Source: Eopsaltria australis
Taxonomy: Eukaryota > Chordata > Aves > Passeriformes > Petroicidae
Direction: 5' to 3'
Assembly (NCBI GenBank): GCA_034509425.1
Contig: JAVTVJ010000499.1
Coordinates: 455,995-519,994, forward strand
Length of the DNA: 64,000 bases
This document shows positions 12,660-23,318 of this stretch, in pieces (position 1 is the stretch's first letter; the number at the start of each line of letters is the position of its first letter). The notes under the pieces are model-generated. The model made no database searches. It was not told the DNA's origin and saw nothing but the letters and a program-made list of their open reading frames with translations. The position numbers were made by a program, and so were the translations under genes.

Positions 12660-12861
12660 AATCACAGAATCCCAGGGTCCCTGAGGCTGGCAAAGCCCTC
12701 CCAGCCCATGGAGTCCAAGCTGTGCCCGATGGCCACCTTGTCCCCAGCCCAGAGCACTGAGTGCCACGGCCACGCCTTCCTTGGCCACCTCCAGGGATGG
12801 GCACTCCAAAGCTCCCTGGGCAGCCCCTGCCAAGGCCTGAGCAGCCTTTGCATGGAGAAAG
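12660..12861 (-). mobile_element. CR1 LINE 3' end, group 2, 'GGCTGGCAAAGCC' tail
   Basis: Antisense CR1 starting with 'ATCACAGAATCCCAGGGTCC', then 'GAGGCTGGCAAAGCCCTCCC', 'CACGGCCACGCCTTCCTTGG' and 'CTCCCTGGGCAGCCCCTGCC'. It is truncated after 'CAGCCTTTGCATGGAGAAA'. The tail matches those at 3507 and 54258. The open frames seen here on both strands are CR1 sequence, not host genes. Confidence 0.93.
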
Positions 12862-14226
12862 AGGGATATTCCCATGCCTTTACCTGCACTCCTCCTTGTC
12901 AGCCCTGGCCCATGCAGTGCCTGGAACCATCAACAGCTGGAAACCACAGCAGATACACAAATCTGGAGTTGAAAAGGAAAGGCAGTGGCTCCAAAACTCT
13001 CAGGTTTAGTGACGAAAGCCAAAAGCCACCTGGATTTTAATGCTCAACCCAAGTGTTCCAGCAGTGAGGAACAGCTTCCTGCTGTCCCAGCTGAGGAGGA
13101 AGAGAAAGAGCAGGGATACACTGAGCTTCTCTTGCAGCAACAGTGGCTCCTGCCACCACCATCCATCTTCGCCTTATGTCAGCCAAGCACTTGGAGAAGT
13201 GGTCCCATACTCCATTAAGCAGGCTGGAATTGGCCTGGAATTGACCTGCTAATGCAAAGGAATCATATGACTCTAAAAGGCACAATTTGTTGCAGGGCTG
13301 GAAAACCATTGATGTGAGAAGAATCATCCCCCAGCTAATCAGCTCTGGCCACCTGTGGAGTGGGCTCCATCCAGAGTGAGCACAGGGAAAAAAGCAGTGC
13401 CATGAGATCTCTGCAGCTGTCAGGACATTTGGAGACACAGCAGCCTGAGCTCCTTGTGATGGTTAAACAGTGCATGGTGACAGCCAGCATGGAATTGTGC
13501 ACGAAGGTGTGAAAGTGAACTCTCAGACTCTCCATAGAAGCCTTTGACTCGTTATGTCTATCACGAAATTTTCATAATGCTGGATTAAACAAAATGCCAC
13601 GTCTGGAATCTTCCTGTTAATAAAGACAGGTGAGGTGGAAATACAAATCAGAGAGCTGATCCTGTGTGCTTTGCTGGTGGAGAGTTTGGGGCCTGGAATA
13701 AAGGGAGCAATGATCCTGGCTGGAGGGAAGATGCTGGCAGTGCAGGGAGAGCCTGGAAATGGGGACAGTCCATGCAGACAAATGTCACGGGGTGCCCAGG
13801 GACATTGGCTGGTGATGCCCAGCCCTGGTAACAGAGAGAACCACCAGGATTTCCTGTGCAGCCTTTCCAGCCAGCAGGGACCTGTCCTGAAGGCAGGAAG
13901 GGCAGGAGATAATAGAGGTGCTGGGCTGAGGGTGGCTCACAGGGGTGAGTGTGTGAGGGAATCAAGTCAGGTAAAAGCTCTGATTTCCTTAGGTCTCTAA
14001 ATAAATCCCAGGACCCAGATACCCCACAGGCTATGCAAATCCAGATCCCCCTTCCCACTGCGCACCTGACACAGCACCACAAGCCTGACCACTCTCCCAA
14101 GTGCTGGAGAAGGGAAAAGCCACCATGTGACAGTGAAGAGGAGCCCCAGGCTCAGGCTGACCCCTGCTCCAGGACTGCTGCAGCAGCACAGCTCCCAGGA
14201 ACACACAAAGGAGAAGGCATCACCCC
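12862..14226. other. Unique, relatively GC-rich sequence, no gene seen
   Basis: Moderately GC-rich around 13.65-14.2 kb with overlapping open frames on both strands (up to 150 codons). None resembles a known protein, and no splice-bounded exon could be argued. Confidence 0.5.
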
Positions 14227-14396
14227 AGAATCACAGAATCATGGAATGGTTTGGGTTGGAAGGGATCTTAAATCCCACCCAGTGCCACCCCTGCCATGGG
14301 CAGGGACACCTTCCACTATCCCAGGCTGCTCCAAGGCAAGTCCAGCCTGGCCTTGGGTACTGCCAGGGATCCAGGGGCAGCCACAGCTTCTCTGAG
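14227..14396 (-). mobile_element. CR1 LINE 3' end, group 1, short fragment
   Basis: Antisense CR1 beginning 'AATCACAGAATCATGGAATG' and ending abruptly after 'CACAGCTTCTCTGAGGC', so only the last 170 bp of the element inserted or survived. Where other copies read CCCCAGTGTCC or CCCTGTCC, this one reads 'GGCAAGTCC'. Confidence 0.93.
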
Positions 14397-15322
14397 GCTT
14401 TCACAGATACATTCAAACACTTTTGTTCAACTCTGGGAAATGAATCAAAAATGGAAGTTGTGGTTGCATTCAGTGTTATATAAAGCTTTAAAACTAATTA
14501 TTATTAGTATCTGGAGAAGGGGACTAATTGGGATAAATTTAAAAAAAACTGAAGGCATGAAAAATATTTTTGCACTCAAAAGACTAATTTTAATTTGTTA
14601 TTGGTTCAGCCCTACAGAAATCCAAATGGAATTCTTCATAAACAAATATTTTTGCTTACCAAACTTCTAAATGATGCAGTAAAGTATAATAACCTTCCTT
14701 AAATTGTAATTTCAACCCTTGCTTTGGAGTACATTGTAATAAGAAATAACTGCCCTGTCAGGATAATGCTCATACAGCTTCTCAAGAACCAATCAAAAAG
14801 CCCAAACCCCACAGTAAACCCCCACCTCCTCCCCTAGAAACAAAGATCAAAAAAATAAAAACCAATGGCAGTGCCCATTTCAACTTGATGGCAGCAAAAT
14901 CTAAGTTCAAGTGGCAGAAAGTATCAATAAACAAACTCCTCAGAGCGAGTTGCAGCCGCTTCAGCTTTATTACTTATTTAGAGACTATTCATCTTCAGCA
15001 GCCACTAGACTGACACTACATCCCATTCCACTCCAAAATAATTCTCACATCTGATCTGCTGGATGTAGTGGGATTAAAAAAAAAAGTAAATGTAGAAGAG
15101 GATGATTTCTAGAAAAATGAGTGGTTTTAAAATCTCCTAAGCTCAGTAGCTGCCGTTAGCTTCAAAAATAGCATCTCTGGATCCAGACACAGCAAAGATA
15201 AAACATTTAGGGAAAGGATTCATTTGTGTTCCCTGTCCAGAAACTTACTCAAACTTTGATCAAAATTGACCATTTCTGCATTTCTACATGAAATGAAGGC
15301 AGAACATGAGGCTGAGGTGATG
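14397..15322. other. Unique AT-rich sequence, no gene seen
   Basis: AT-rich with A runs near 14540 and 15075. No family or exon was recognised. Confidence 0.55.
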
Positions 15323-16025
15323 TCATAGAGTCACAGACCCACGGAATGGTTTGGGTTGGAAGGGAGAATAAAACTCATCCAGTGCCATGGGCAGGGACAC
15401 CTTCCACTGTCCCAGGCTGCTCCAAGCCCCAGTGTCCAACCTGGCTTTGGACACTGCCAGGGATCCAGGGGCAGCCACAGCTTCTCTGGGCACCCTGTGC
15501 CAGGGCCTGCCCACCCTCCCAGGGAACAATTCCTGCCCAGTATCCCATCTATCGCTGCCCTCTGGCACTGGGAAGCCATTCCCTGTATCCTGGCACCCCA
15601 GTTCCTGTTGCAGGGTCCCTCTCCAGCTTCCCCGTATCCCTTCAAACCATGGAAGGAGCTGAGGTCTCCACACACCCTTCTTTCCTCCAGGCTGAGCAGC
15701 CCCAGCTCTCCCAGCCTGGCTCCGTAGGGGAGGTGCTCCTGTCCCCTCACCAACTCTGGTGCTTCCTCTGGGCTCTCTCCAGCAGCTCCAGGTCCCTCCT
15801 GTGCTGGGCCCCAGGGCTGGGGCAGCTCTGCAGGTGGGGTCTCAGCTGAGCACAGGGGCAGAGGGGCAGAATCCCCCCCTCCCCTGCTGCCCACACTGGG
15901 GGCTCAGCCCAGGGCACGGGGGGGTTCTGGGTCCCAGCTCTCACCCACAGCACCCCCAGGTCCTTCTCCAGGGCTGCTCCAGCTGCTCATCCCCAGCCTG
16001 GATTCCAGTGGGTTCCCTGTTCTGC
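15323..16025 (-). mobile_element. CR1 LINE 3' fragment with ORF2 C-terminal remnant, group 1
   Basis: Antisense CR1 of about 700 bp, the second longest here. It has the full 3' UTR (15323-15640), then ORF2 C-terminal coding remnants on the minus strand. Around 15690-15660 it reads LGELGLLSLEERR, matching the CR1 LRELGLFSLEKRR segment. Around 15840-15750 it reads LRPHLQSCPSPGAQHRRD, matching the family's VRPHLEYCVQFWAP segment. Frames switch between these parts, so frameshifts are present. It is truncated near 16025, before the core reverse transcriptase motifs. Long variant at the 3-bp indel. Inactive. Confidence 0.95.
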
Positions 16026-17319
16026 CAGTTCAAGTCCAATGGGAAGGCCCAAGGACAGGAATTCTCCCAGGTGAAAGGTGCTTTATGAGCATTTCTGTTG
16101 TCACTGCCACTACAAATCACTAATTCCACATAGGAAAATAATTTCCTGTGTCAGGGAGGAGCTGTGGCTGTCTTCAGCACCTCTGCAAAGATTAGATGAG
16201 GCATGGTCTGAGCAGCTCTTTTTTCACAACATAAAGAACATTTATTTCTGTGTCAAATTTCTATCCATCACATAAAAATACCTCTTTAACTACCTGAAAT
16301 GTGTCACAGGTTGGAACAAGACCCTCATCATAAATTTGGTTATGTTAAAAAAAACCCTTCAGGGGACTGATAGGAAAGGAAGGGATGGACAGGAAAATAT
16401 CCACATCTCTGAGTTCTGGATTTCTAGCCAAGTTTGAAGCATTCAGCTGGATGAAAGGAAGTTTCTAAAGCTCCAGGAACTTTCCAGAAGCAGCCTCACA
16501 CTTCCATTCCAGGCAGGAATGTGCCATGCCTGCTAAATACCACACCTGCACACATTGCAAATATGTCAATTATTTGATCCCTTCAGGGAGACAAACATTT
16601 CTTATTTCTATGAAAAAGCCCCATAGAAACTCATGGCCCAAGGTTATTTTTAATAATAATAATAAAAAAGTAACATGGGGAAATATTGCCAGCATGGCAC
16701 CACCGCCTCATTCTTAGATGTGAGAAGAGGTGAGATGAAAAACAAGGAAAAATAAACAACCTAAAGCAATCCAAGTGGGACTCAGTGCTAAATCTGGGTG
16801 TTCATTTCAGCTAAGGAAAACAGATTGAATCCAATGCTGTCACAGCCTTAAAATACCCACACCAGAATGCACCAAATTTGTCAAATATTTTCAGATCCAT
16901 AACTTTTATGCAGCCTTTTCAGAGCTTCCTTATAAATTTCTCCCTAAACACATCAAATACATTAGCTTCAGATAAAACCTGCTCCTCAAATAACTTCTGC
17001 TATAAGGAAGGAACAAAGGTCAATCACAACTAAATTGGATTCTTCTAACAAAAATGAGAAAAACTCTCAGCCATGTAATGTGGAATTCAGGGATGGGTTG
17101 GTTTCCGAATTAATTACGACTGCCAAGTCCTCCTCAAAGAAAGCAGAGCATAGAAAATGACACCAATATATAGATATTTATTAGGTGCAGTCTGGCCAGG
17201 GACTATTCCTGTTTTCTGCTATAACCATTCAACAAATCTGCTATGAAAATCCCTGAAAATCCAGTGCTGGGTTTTGCTACTTCCATAAGAGCTGAAGTAT
17301 TAAAAGACTGTGTCTGCAA
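16026..17319. other. Unique non-coding sequence
   Basis: Nothing recognised except a short (TAA)n run at about 16650-16664. Confidence 0.55.
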
Positions 17320-17606
17320 CACTCCTTGGGCACTGATCTCTGCTCTCTGTGCCAGGGACAGGACCCAGAGCATGGCTGGAGCTGTGCCAGGAGGGTTTAG
17401 GTTGGATATCAGGAAAGGTTCTTCCCCCAGAGAGTGCTGGGCACTGCCCAGGCTCCCCAGGGAATGGGCACAGCCCCGAGGCTGCCAGAGCTCCAGGAGC
17501 GTTTGGACAGCGCTGCCAGGGATGCACAGAGTGGGATTGTTGGGGGGTCTGGGCAGGGACAGGGTTTGGACTGGATGATCCTTGTGGGATTCTATGAAAT
17601 TATAAA
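17320..17606 (+). mobile_element. CR1 LINE 3' fragment, separate subfamily
   Basis: Sense CR1 unlike groups 1 and 2. It begins 'CTTGGGCACTGATCTCTGCT' and contains 'GGTTTAGGTTGGATATCAGG' and 'CCCAGGCTCCCCAGGGAATG'. It ends 'TTTGGACTGGATGATCCTTG' plus 'GGGATTCTATGAAATTAT'. One frame reads FRLDIRKGSSPRE then LPRLPREWAQPRG, matching the RFRLDIRKNFF and W-x-x-LPREVV blocks of CR1 ORF2. It is 5'-truncated and inactive, and is the only copy of this subfamily in the window. Confidence 0.88.
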
Positions 17607-18524
17607 TCCTCAGCATAAAGCAGGGAAAAGTTATCATTTCAAGAATCTGTGAAAAGGAGTAAGAGGCTTAAAAAACATCCAGTGTGGCTCAAGGGAACGT
17701 GACTTAGTAATAATTGTTCTTGTACAGAAAATACCCTCTAAAAACAAGCCTGGCTTATCCTTAACCAAGAGTTCACAGTGTTATTTATCAATTTTACTAG
17801 TCTGTAAAAATGCTCCCTTTATCAAAGCACGCTCTGATTTACAGACTCCCTCTGGTTATCTGGGATAGGGGAAAGCCAGGAATCGTACAGGCAGGACATC
17901 CATCCATCCATCCAACACTCCTGTGGTCTTTACCTATGTCTCAATTAAGATAAAACTTTCTATTCCATGGTGTGACAGCTCACAGAAGATTAATTTCTCA
18001 CAGGGAAGACACTAAGTGGGACAGTCCCTCAGATTGGCAGGATCTGTCCCCTGTGCCAGCATTCCCTGGAATTGCCCATTATGGACAAGGATTTTGTTTA
18101 GAGGGTTCTACTTTCCTGCTAGAGAAAAACTTTTATTTTTAAACACTATAAAGCAACACTTCTCTCCCATTCTACTATAACAGCAGGAATTTTAAGCAGG
18201 CCCAATGGGGATTTAAGGTCTTAAAATAATCTTTTACACTCCTTGCCACAGAACAAAAAACAATTCTCATTTATTTGAAATCAAATATGTAATTATCCAT
18301 CAAATGAGACATGGAGTTTCCAGGCAGCACACGGCAGGAGATTGCTTTTGGAAAAGCTATTGTTTTACCTTGCATAAAGCAGGTCACATCATCAACTGTG
18401 GACAAGTGTCCGAGAAAGACAGAAAAGAAGACAAGAAAATTAAGGAGAGAAAATAGGATTGCCTTTTTTCCCTTCTAGATTTCTCCTCCCTTCTGCACAG
18501 CAGCTCATTGGAACTAAGGCAGTG
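17607..18524. other. Unique non-coding sequence
   Basis: Only a short (CATC)n run at about 17897-17914 was noted. Confidence 0.55.
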
Positions 18525-19422
18525 TCACAGAATTCTAGAACAGCCTGGGCTGGGAGGGATCTTAAAGCTCACCCAGTGCCACCCGTGCCATGGGCAGGGA
18601 CACCTTCCACTGTCCCAGGCTGCTCCAAGCCCTGTCCAACCTGGCCTTGGACACTGCCAGGGATCCAGGGGCAGCCACAGCTTCTCTGGGCACCCTGTGC
18701 CAGGGCCTGCCCACCCTCCCAGGGAACAATTCCTTCCCAATATCCCATCCATCCCTGCCCTCTGGCAGTTTGAAGCTATTCCCTGTGTCCTGGCACTCCA
18801 GGCCCTTGTGAAGAATCTCTCTCCATCTTTCTTGTCTTTCCTTCAGGCACTGCAAGGTCATCATTTGCGTCACCCTCATCTCAGTGTTCCTGCAAAGCTG
18901 CTGAGGGTGCACTGGATCCCCTCATCTGTTAATGAAGTTATTAAACACCACTGGTCCCAGTACAGACCCCTGAGGGCCTCCACTGATCCATCAGAGTCCA
19001 TCAGGACTCTGAGCCATTGACCACGACCCTCTGGCTGTGACTCTGCAACCACTTCCTTATCCATCCCACAGCCCATCCATCAAACCCAGCCCTCTCCAGT
19101 CCAGAGAGAAGGATGTTGAGGGACCAGTGTCAGGGGCTTCACAGAATTCCAGATAAATGCAATCCATGGCTCTTCCCTTGTCCACTGATGGAATCTCTCC
19201 ACCAGAGAAGGCCATGGGGTTGGTCAGGAGGATTTTCCCTTGGTGAGGCCGTGCTGGCTGTCCCAAATCACCTCCCTGTGCTCTGTGAGCCTCAGCAGAG
19301 CTTCTAACAGGGGCTGTCCCAGCATCTTCCCAGCACAGAGGGGAGGCTGATAGGGCAGTGGTCCCAGGATCTTCCCAGGCTCCTCCTTTCCACCCCTTTG
19401 AGAGATGGGAACAATGTTTCCT
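18525..19422 (-). mobile_element. Longest CR1 copy in the window, internally deleted
   Basis: Antisense CR1 of about 900 bp. The 3' UTR and end of ORF2 occupy 18525 to about 18876. The sequence then jumps to 'GCTGCTGAGGGTGCACTGGA', which in intact CR1 lies several hundred bases further upstream, so an internal deletion with its junction near 18880-18886 is inferred. From there to 19422 the minus strand encodes the reverse transcriptase palm region. The element is 5'-truncated near 19422. Short variant (GACAGGGC) at the 3-bp indel. Confidence 0.94.
18890..19266 (-). pseudogene. CR1 ORF2 reverse transcriptase relic
   Basis: Read on the minus strand, 19266-19057 keeps the palm segment [13 protein letters not shown], equivalent to the CR1 motif YLDFSKAFDTVPH that carries the first catalytic Asp. 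In the adjacent frame, 19076-18876 reads DSDGSVEALRGLYWDQWCL and then LTDEGIQCTLSSFAGT. The latter aligns with the family's DLDSGIECTLSKFADD block, in which FADD is the catalytic pair. Here FADD has become FAGT, so the second catalytic Asp pair is lost. A frame change between the two halves (overlap 19057-19076) confirms it is dead. Orthology to CR1 is from remembered family motifs, not a search. Confidence 0.85.
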
Positions 19423-21023
19423 GTTAGAAAACTACATCTAATAAAGATGAGAAGCAACATTCAAACAGGAACTCCGTGTGTGACCTTCCTTTGGGGACCA
19501 GTGATACCTCCTTAGCTGGACAGGTCTGGTTCCCAATACACACAGCAGTTTTAGAGAATGTGACAGCATATCCCTCTTTTCCAACAGAAACATCCTGTGG
19601 GATCCACTCTGGTTGTCCCTCAGATTGTCGCAGGAGACAGAGCTGCAGAGGTAACAGGCAGAAGAAACCAAACCTGGCCCTGGGTTCTCAAAATATTCCT
19701 TTACTTTTTCAAATATATCACACATAAATCATGTCAGAAGAACTTCACCTCCAGGTCAGTGAGCGCCCTTTTGTGGCTGTAGGGATCCACAGACTCCACA
19801 GCAGCCTGGAAATCCTGGGATCAGATTATCCTTTCACTCACACTGATATCAGAATCTATTACAGGCTTGAAGCCTTGTGATCTGGGTGTTGTCACTGTTT
19901 GCTATCAACCTTTTGCATTCAAGAGAATGCAAGTCTCTGCCCCTCCCAGGATTTCCTGCACACTATTCAGTTCAGCAGTGCAGGCAGAAGATTTTAAGAA
20001 GAAAAAAACTAAAATCTCCCAGCCAGAGGAAAGTGGGCTACCACCCCAAGAATCCTTGAATTTTATCCAGGTTTTGATAAGAACTCATTAAATGAAGTTG
20101 TGGAAACGGGCAAGGAATTCTTGAGCCTCCAAGATCTGGGCTCTCAAGAAAGGCAACAGGATTTCTGCTTGTGGCTGTCAGATCTTCCAAGAACAAACCA
20201 CAGCTCATGCCCTCCTACAAAGCTCATGTCCATATTTCTCATTTCTCCTCCAAGGAAAACAGCCAAGAAAGCCATTAGGGAAAATAACCCCCTGATCCAC
20301 CAATGCATCACCAACACTACAAAACAAATGAGTGAGAACAAGAATTATGTCAAGGGCTTGAACACTCTGAGAGCAAGAGACAGAAAACTTTGAATTTGTC
20401 TCCCAAGGGAAGAAGGATGCAGTCAGAAAACATGTTGGGAAAACCAGAAACAACATTAGAGCCTCTATTCAATGTTTTTCTTTGAAATGACAAATAGTTT
20501 TTGTATTTTCAGCTTCTACAAGAGAAAGGAAAAATGAAATTACTCTGGTGATGCCTCTCCAAGGCAAGGGCTGCTGCCAGACACTGGCCAATCCAGCATT
20601 CCAGGAATTTAAAAGCCCTGAGCCTAATAGCAAGAGCCAGCCATGAGTTGGTAGAAGCAAGAAGAGTATGTTCACACCTTCAGCTGGTTTTTACATGCAA
20701 AGTGGAGAGAGAATCCTGAAAAATGTACCCCTATTTATAGCAGAGCTTTAATCCTCACCTCTAAACAAACTAAACAGCTGTAAGAAGTGTGCACAGAGGG
20801 ATGGAGGCACAGATACAGCAAAATCCCCCCCAAGGGAAACAGAATATCCTGGAAAGAAAAACAGTGGCATTATAGAGGTCTGACACACCTTCCTCAGCCA
20901 GGTGATGGATGTCATTGCTCTGGGAATGACAGAGGAATATCCAGCTGCAGTTGCTGCAACTTCATTAAGTCACACAGAAATTAAACTGAGAACTCCCTCC
21001 AATTCCTTCAGCTCGTGTGTGTC
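19423..21023. other. Unique non-coding sequence, no gene seen
   Basis: Several short open frames on both strands, none recognised. No repeat family could be assigned. Confidence 0.55.
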
Positions 21024-21090
21024 AGGGGCTGCCCAGGGAGGTGCTGGAGCCCTCATCCCTGAAGGTGTCCAAGGAACGAGGCACTCCTGG
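21024..21090 (+). mobile_element. Short CR1-like fragment
   Basis: About 65 bp matching the CR1 segment 'GGCTGCCCAGGGAGGTGCTG' followed by 'CATCCCTGAAGGTGTCCAAG' (protein LPREVVESPSLEVFK in the family). No 3' tail follows, so either the rest has decayed or this is a partial remnant. Confidence 0.65.
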
Positions 21091-22936
21091 CTCTGGTCCC
21101 TGCTTTCTCCAGACAAAACCAAGGTTCTTTGAAAGAGAAAAGCTGCCCTTGGAAGTAGCATTGGGGTGTTCATACTCTCTCCTTTAACAGGAACATGCAC
21201 TACAGATAAAAATTAATACCAGTGCCTGTAATATTTTTTTTTTCACACAGCCCTGCCATAAAGCTAAAAATGCAGAGAGAAACCTAGAGCAAGCCTGATT
21301 AATTATACCTAATAAATTAATTATACATACTAAATCATTTTACTACAAAAGAATAAAAATGTATGTGTTCTAATTGCAATGTTAAAACACTTACACCAAG
21401 CTAACCACTAAATAACTGTGAAACCAGGACAACAGCATTTACTTCTGGCAAATTCTCCAGCATATCTAATGAGGTGAGAACTTTACACAATTAAATTCCT
21501 CATCTTTTAGCAAAGTCTCTTACCTCAGCATAACCCCATACAGAAACTGTTGAATTTGGAATTTGCTGAAATTAAACCCAAATTTATGAGCACTTAGCAA
21601 GGCCTCTGGCTACCTACACTCACCAGGAGGGAAAGGTAAAACAAGTTTCACCTCATTAGGAGGGAGATAATGCTTCAAACTTCATTTCATGATGAGAAAA
21701 TAAACTTCTCTCCTTAAAAACCGGCACGGGGAACACTCATTTGGAAGCATGGACGATGTATCAAGGGAAGTAAATGATGTGTAGAAAAGGCTGCTTTGTC
21801 TCTGACCTTCTGTAATTTCAGCTCTGCTTTTAACTCCTCAGCTGAATTCTGCACTTCAAGACTTTATTCCTTGAGTGCTGCAAATTTAAATTGCAATTCC
21901 CTAACTCAGATGTATTTGGTTTTTTTTTTTCCCCCTGTACTTCATGTAATTGGAAAGATTGGGATTCCAATCACAGCACTCAAAAAGTCCTAAGTAGCCC
22001 TTTTGAGATGAAACAGCTTTCACAACAGAGGGAACCTCCATCTCAGGAATTCCAGAGATTTAATGTCCAACAGAGCAAGAGGAATTACCAGTCCCAACCC
22101 CTACAATAAAAATATGCTGGAGAACCCAATAAAACAAAACCCTCAGTCTAAACCATGCTGCCCCTCTGCTTTTTGGCCAATACCACCTTGCTGTAAGCCA
22201 GACTTGCACTGGGAAAAGCTTTGAGGGATCTCATTTCCATTGGGAAAAGACTTGGGAACCTGGGGGGCTCAAACCCTAATGTGGACACCATAGGGAAGCT
22301 CAGTGATGGGCTTGGACACCTCATGCAGAGTAAGTCCCACAATTTCCCAACTCAGAGGAAAGTATTTTCTCAGCATAAACCTCTCCAGTCCCTAAAAATG
22401 ATGATGCCCTGCTCAAGTATTAAATGATTTTATAAGTGCTCTTTAATTAATTACAGCTTTTTAAGGCTTTACCTTGTTTCTAAACCTTCACGGTTCATGT
22501 TTGCAAGGCTTTTATCTGTTTTGGAAGACTAGAATTTCATTTTTGCAGACCTTTAAAAGTGCTGTATGTTACTTCTTGTGTAATTGTAGTGTTTCAGCAT
22601 AGCTTTGAAATGCTGTTAACAAGAATGAAGACAATTTATAATTTTAATGCATGCCAGAGGAGAAGGAAAAGCAATGTGTTAGAGAAACTCAGTGAAAAGA
22701 GGGAGACAACTTACTGATAGTGGCTCTATTATTTTGTAAAATAATATTTAAACAAAACAAAGATTTCTGAGGTCGCTTGAATTAATTTTCACTGTTGGGA
22801 AACTTAATCTTGACTGGACTAACAAGTCTGGATAGGATGCTTCAGCCTTTGCTTGGGGAGCAGCAGAAAACCATCACGGCCCCCACCCTGTGCTACAGCA
22901 AAAGGGAGCGAGTTGGAAGGAAAACATGTGGAATCT
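21091..22936. other. Unique AT-rich sequence
   Basis: T runs lie near 21232 and 21921. No gene was recognised. The 22420-22660 part is listed as a candidate conserved element. Confidence 0.55.
22420..22660. promoter_or_regulatory. Candidate conserved non-coding element
   Basis: A repeat-free AT-rich block with 'TTTAATTAATTACAGC' at 22442-22457, 'TTTTTAAGGCTTTACC' just after, and 'AATTTTAATGCATGCC' near 22640. The tandem TAAT cores resemble homeodomain targets. No reading frame runs through it. Conservation is a guess. Confidence 0.22.
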
Positions 22937-22978
22937 CATCATGGAATCCCAGAATAGTTTGGGATGGAAGGGATCCTA
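22937..22978 (-). mobile_element. Inverted CR1 3' tail abutting a sense CR1 segment
   Basis: 'GAATCCCAGAATAGTTTGGG' followed by 'ATGGAAGGGATCC' is the antisense of a group 1-type CR1 3' end. Only about 40 bp are present before the sense-oriented segment starts at 22989. It could be a separate very short insertion, or the result of an inversion during insertion. Confidence 0.7.
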
Positions 22979-22988
22979 TCAGGTGATG

Positions 22989-23318
22989 GTCCTGCCCTGG
23001 GGTCACCCCAAGCCCTGCAGCTCCAGGCTGGGGCACAGGGGCTGGAAAGGGCCCGTCGGGAAAGGCCCTGGGGGTGCTGTGCCAGCGGCTGCACAGGAGC
23101 CCAGGGGTGCCCAGGGGAGCACGAGGCCAATGGCCCCTGGGCTGTGCCAGCCATGGGGTGGCCACAGGCCCAGGGCAGGGCCTGTCCCCTGGGCTGGCCC
23201 TGCTGAGGGACCTCGAGGGCTGTGTCCAGTTCTGGGCCCTCCTGGCCAGAGAGCCCTGGAGGGGCTGGAGCTGATGACCTTGACCTTTTTCAGCCATAAT
23301 GACCCTGTGATCCTGTCA
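22989..23318 (+). mobile_element. CR1-derived segment, ORF2 C-terminus to 3' end, CpG-rich
   Basis: Sense CR1. It starts 'GTCCTGCCCTGGGGTCACCC', equivalent to the RVLHLGH coding segment of ORF2. It passes 'CCTGGGGGTGCTGTGCCAGC' (DLGVLVDSRL segment) and 'GACCTCGAGGGCTGTGTCCA' (HLEYCVQFW segment). It then jumps to a short 3' end, 'CTGATGACCTTGACCTTTTT' and 'GACCCTGTGATCCTGT', omitting most of the terminal ORF2 region and 3' UTR. It is GC-rich and retains its CpGs. A second copy at 63761 is 99% the same over the shared 240 bp. The long plus-strand open frame here (up to 239 codons) is not a host gene. Confidence 0.85.
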
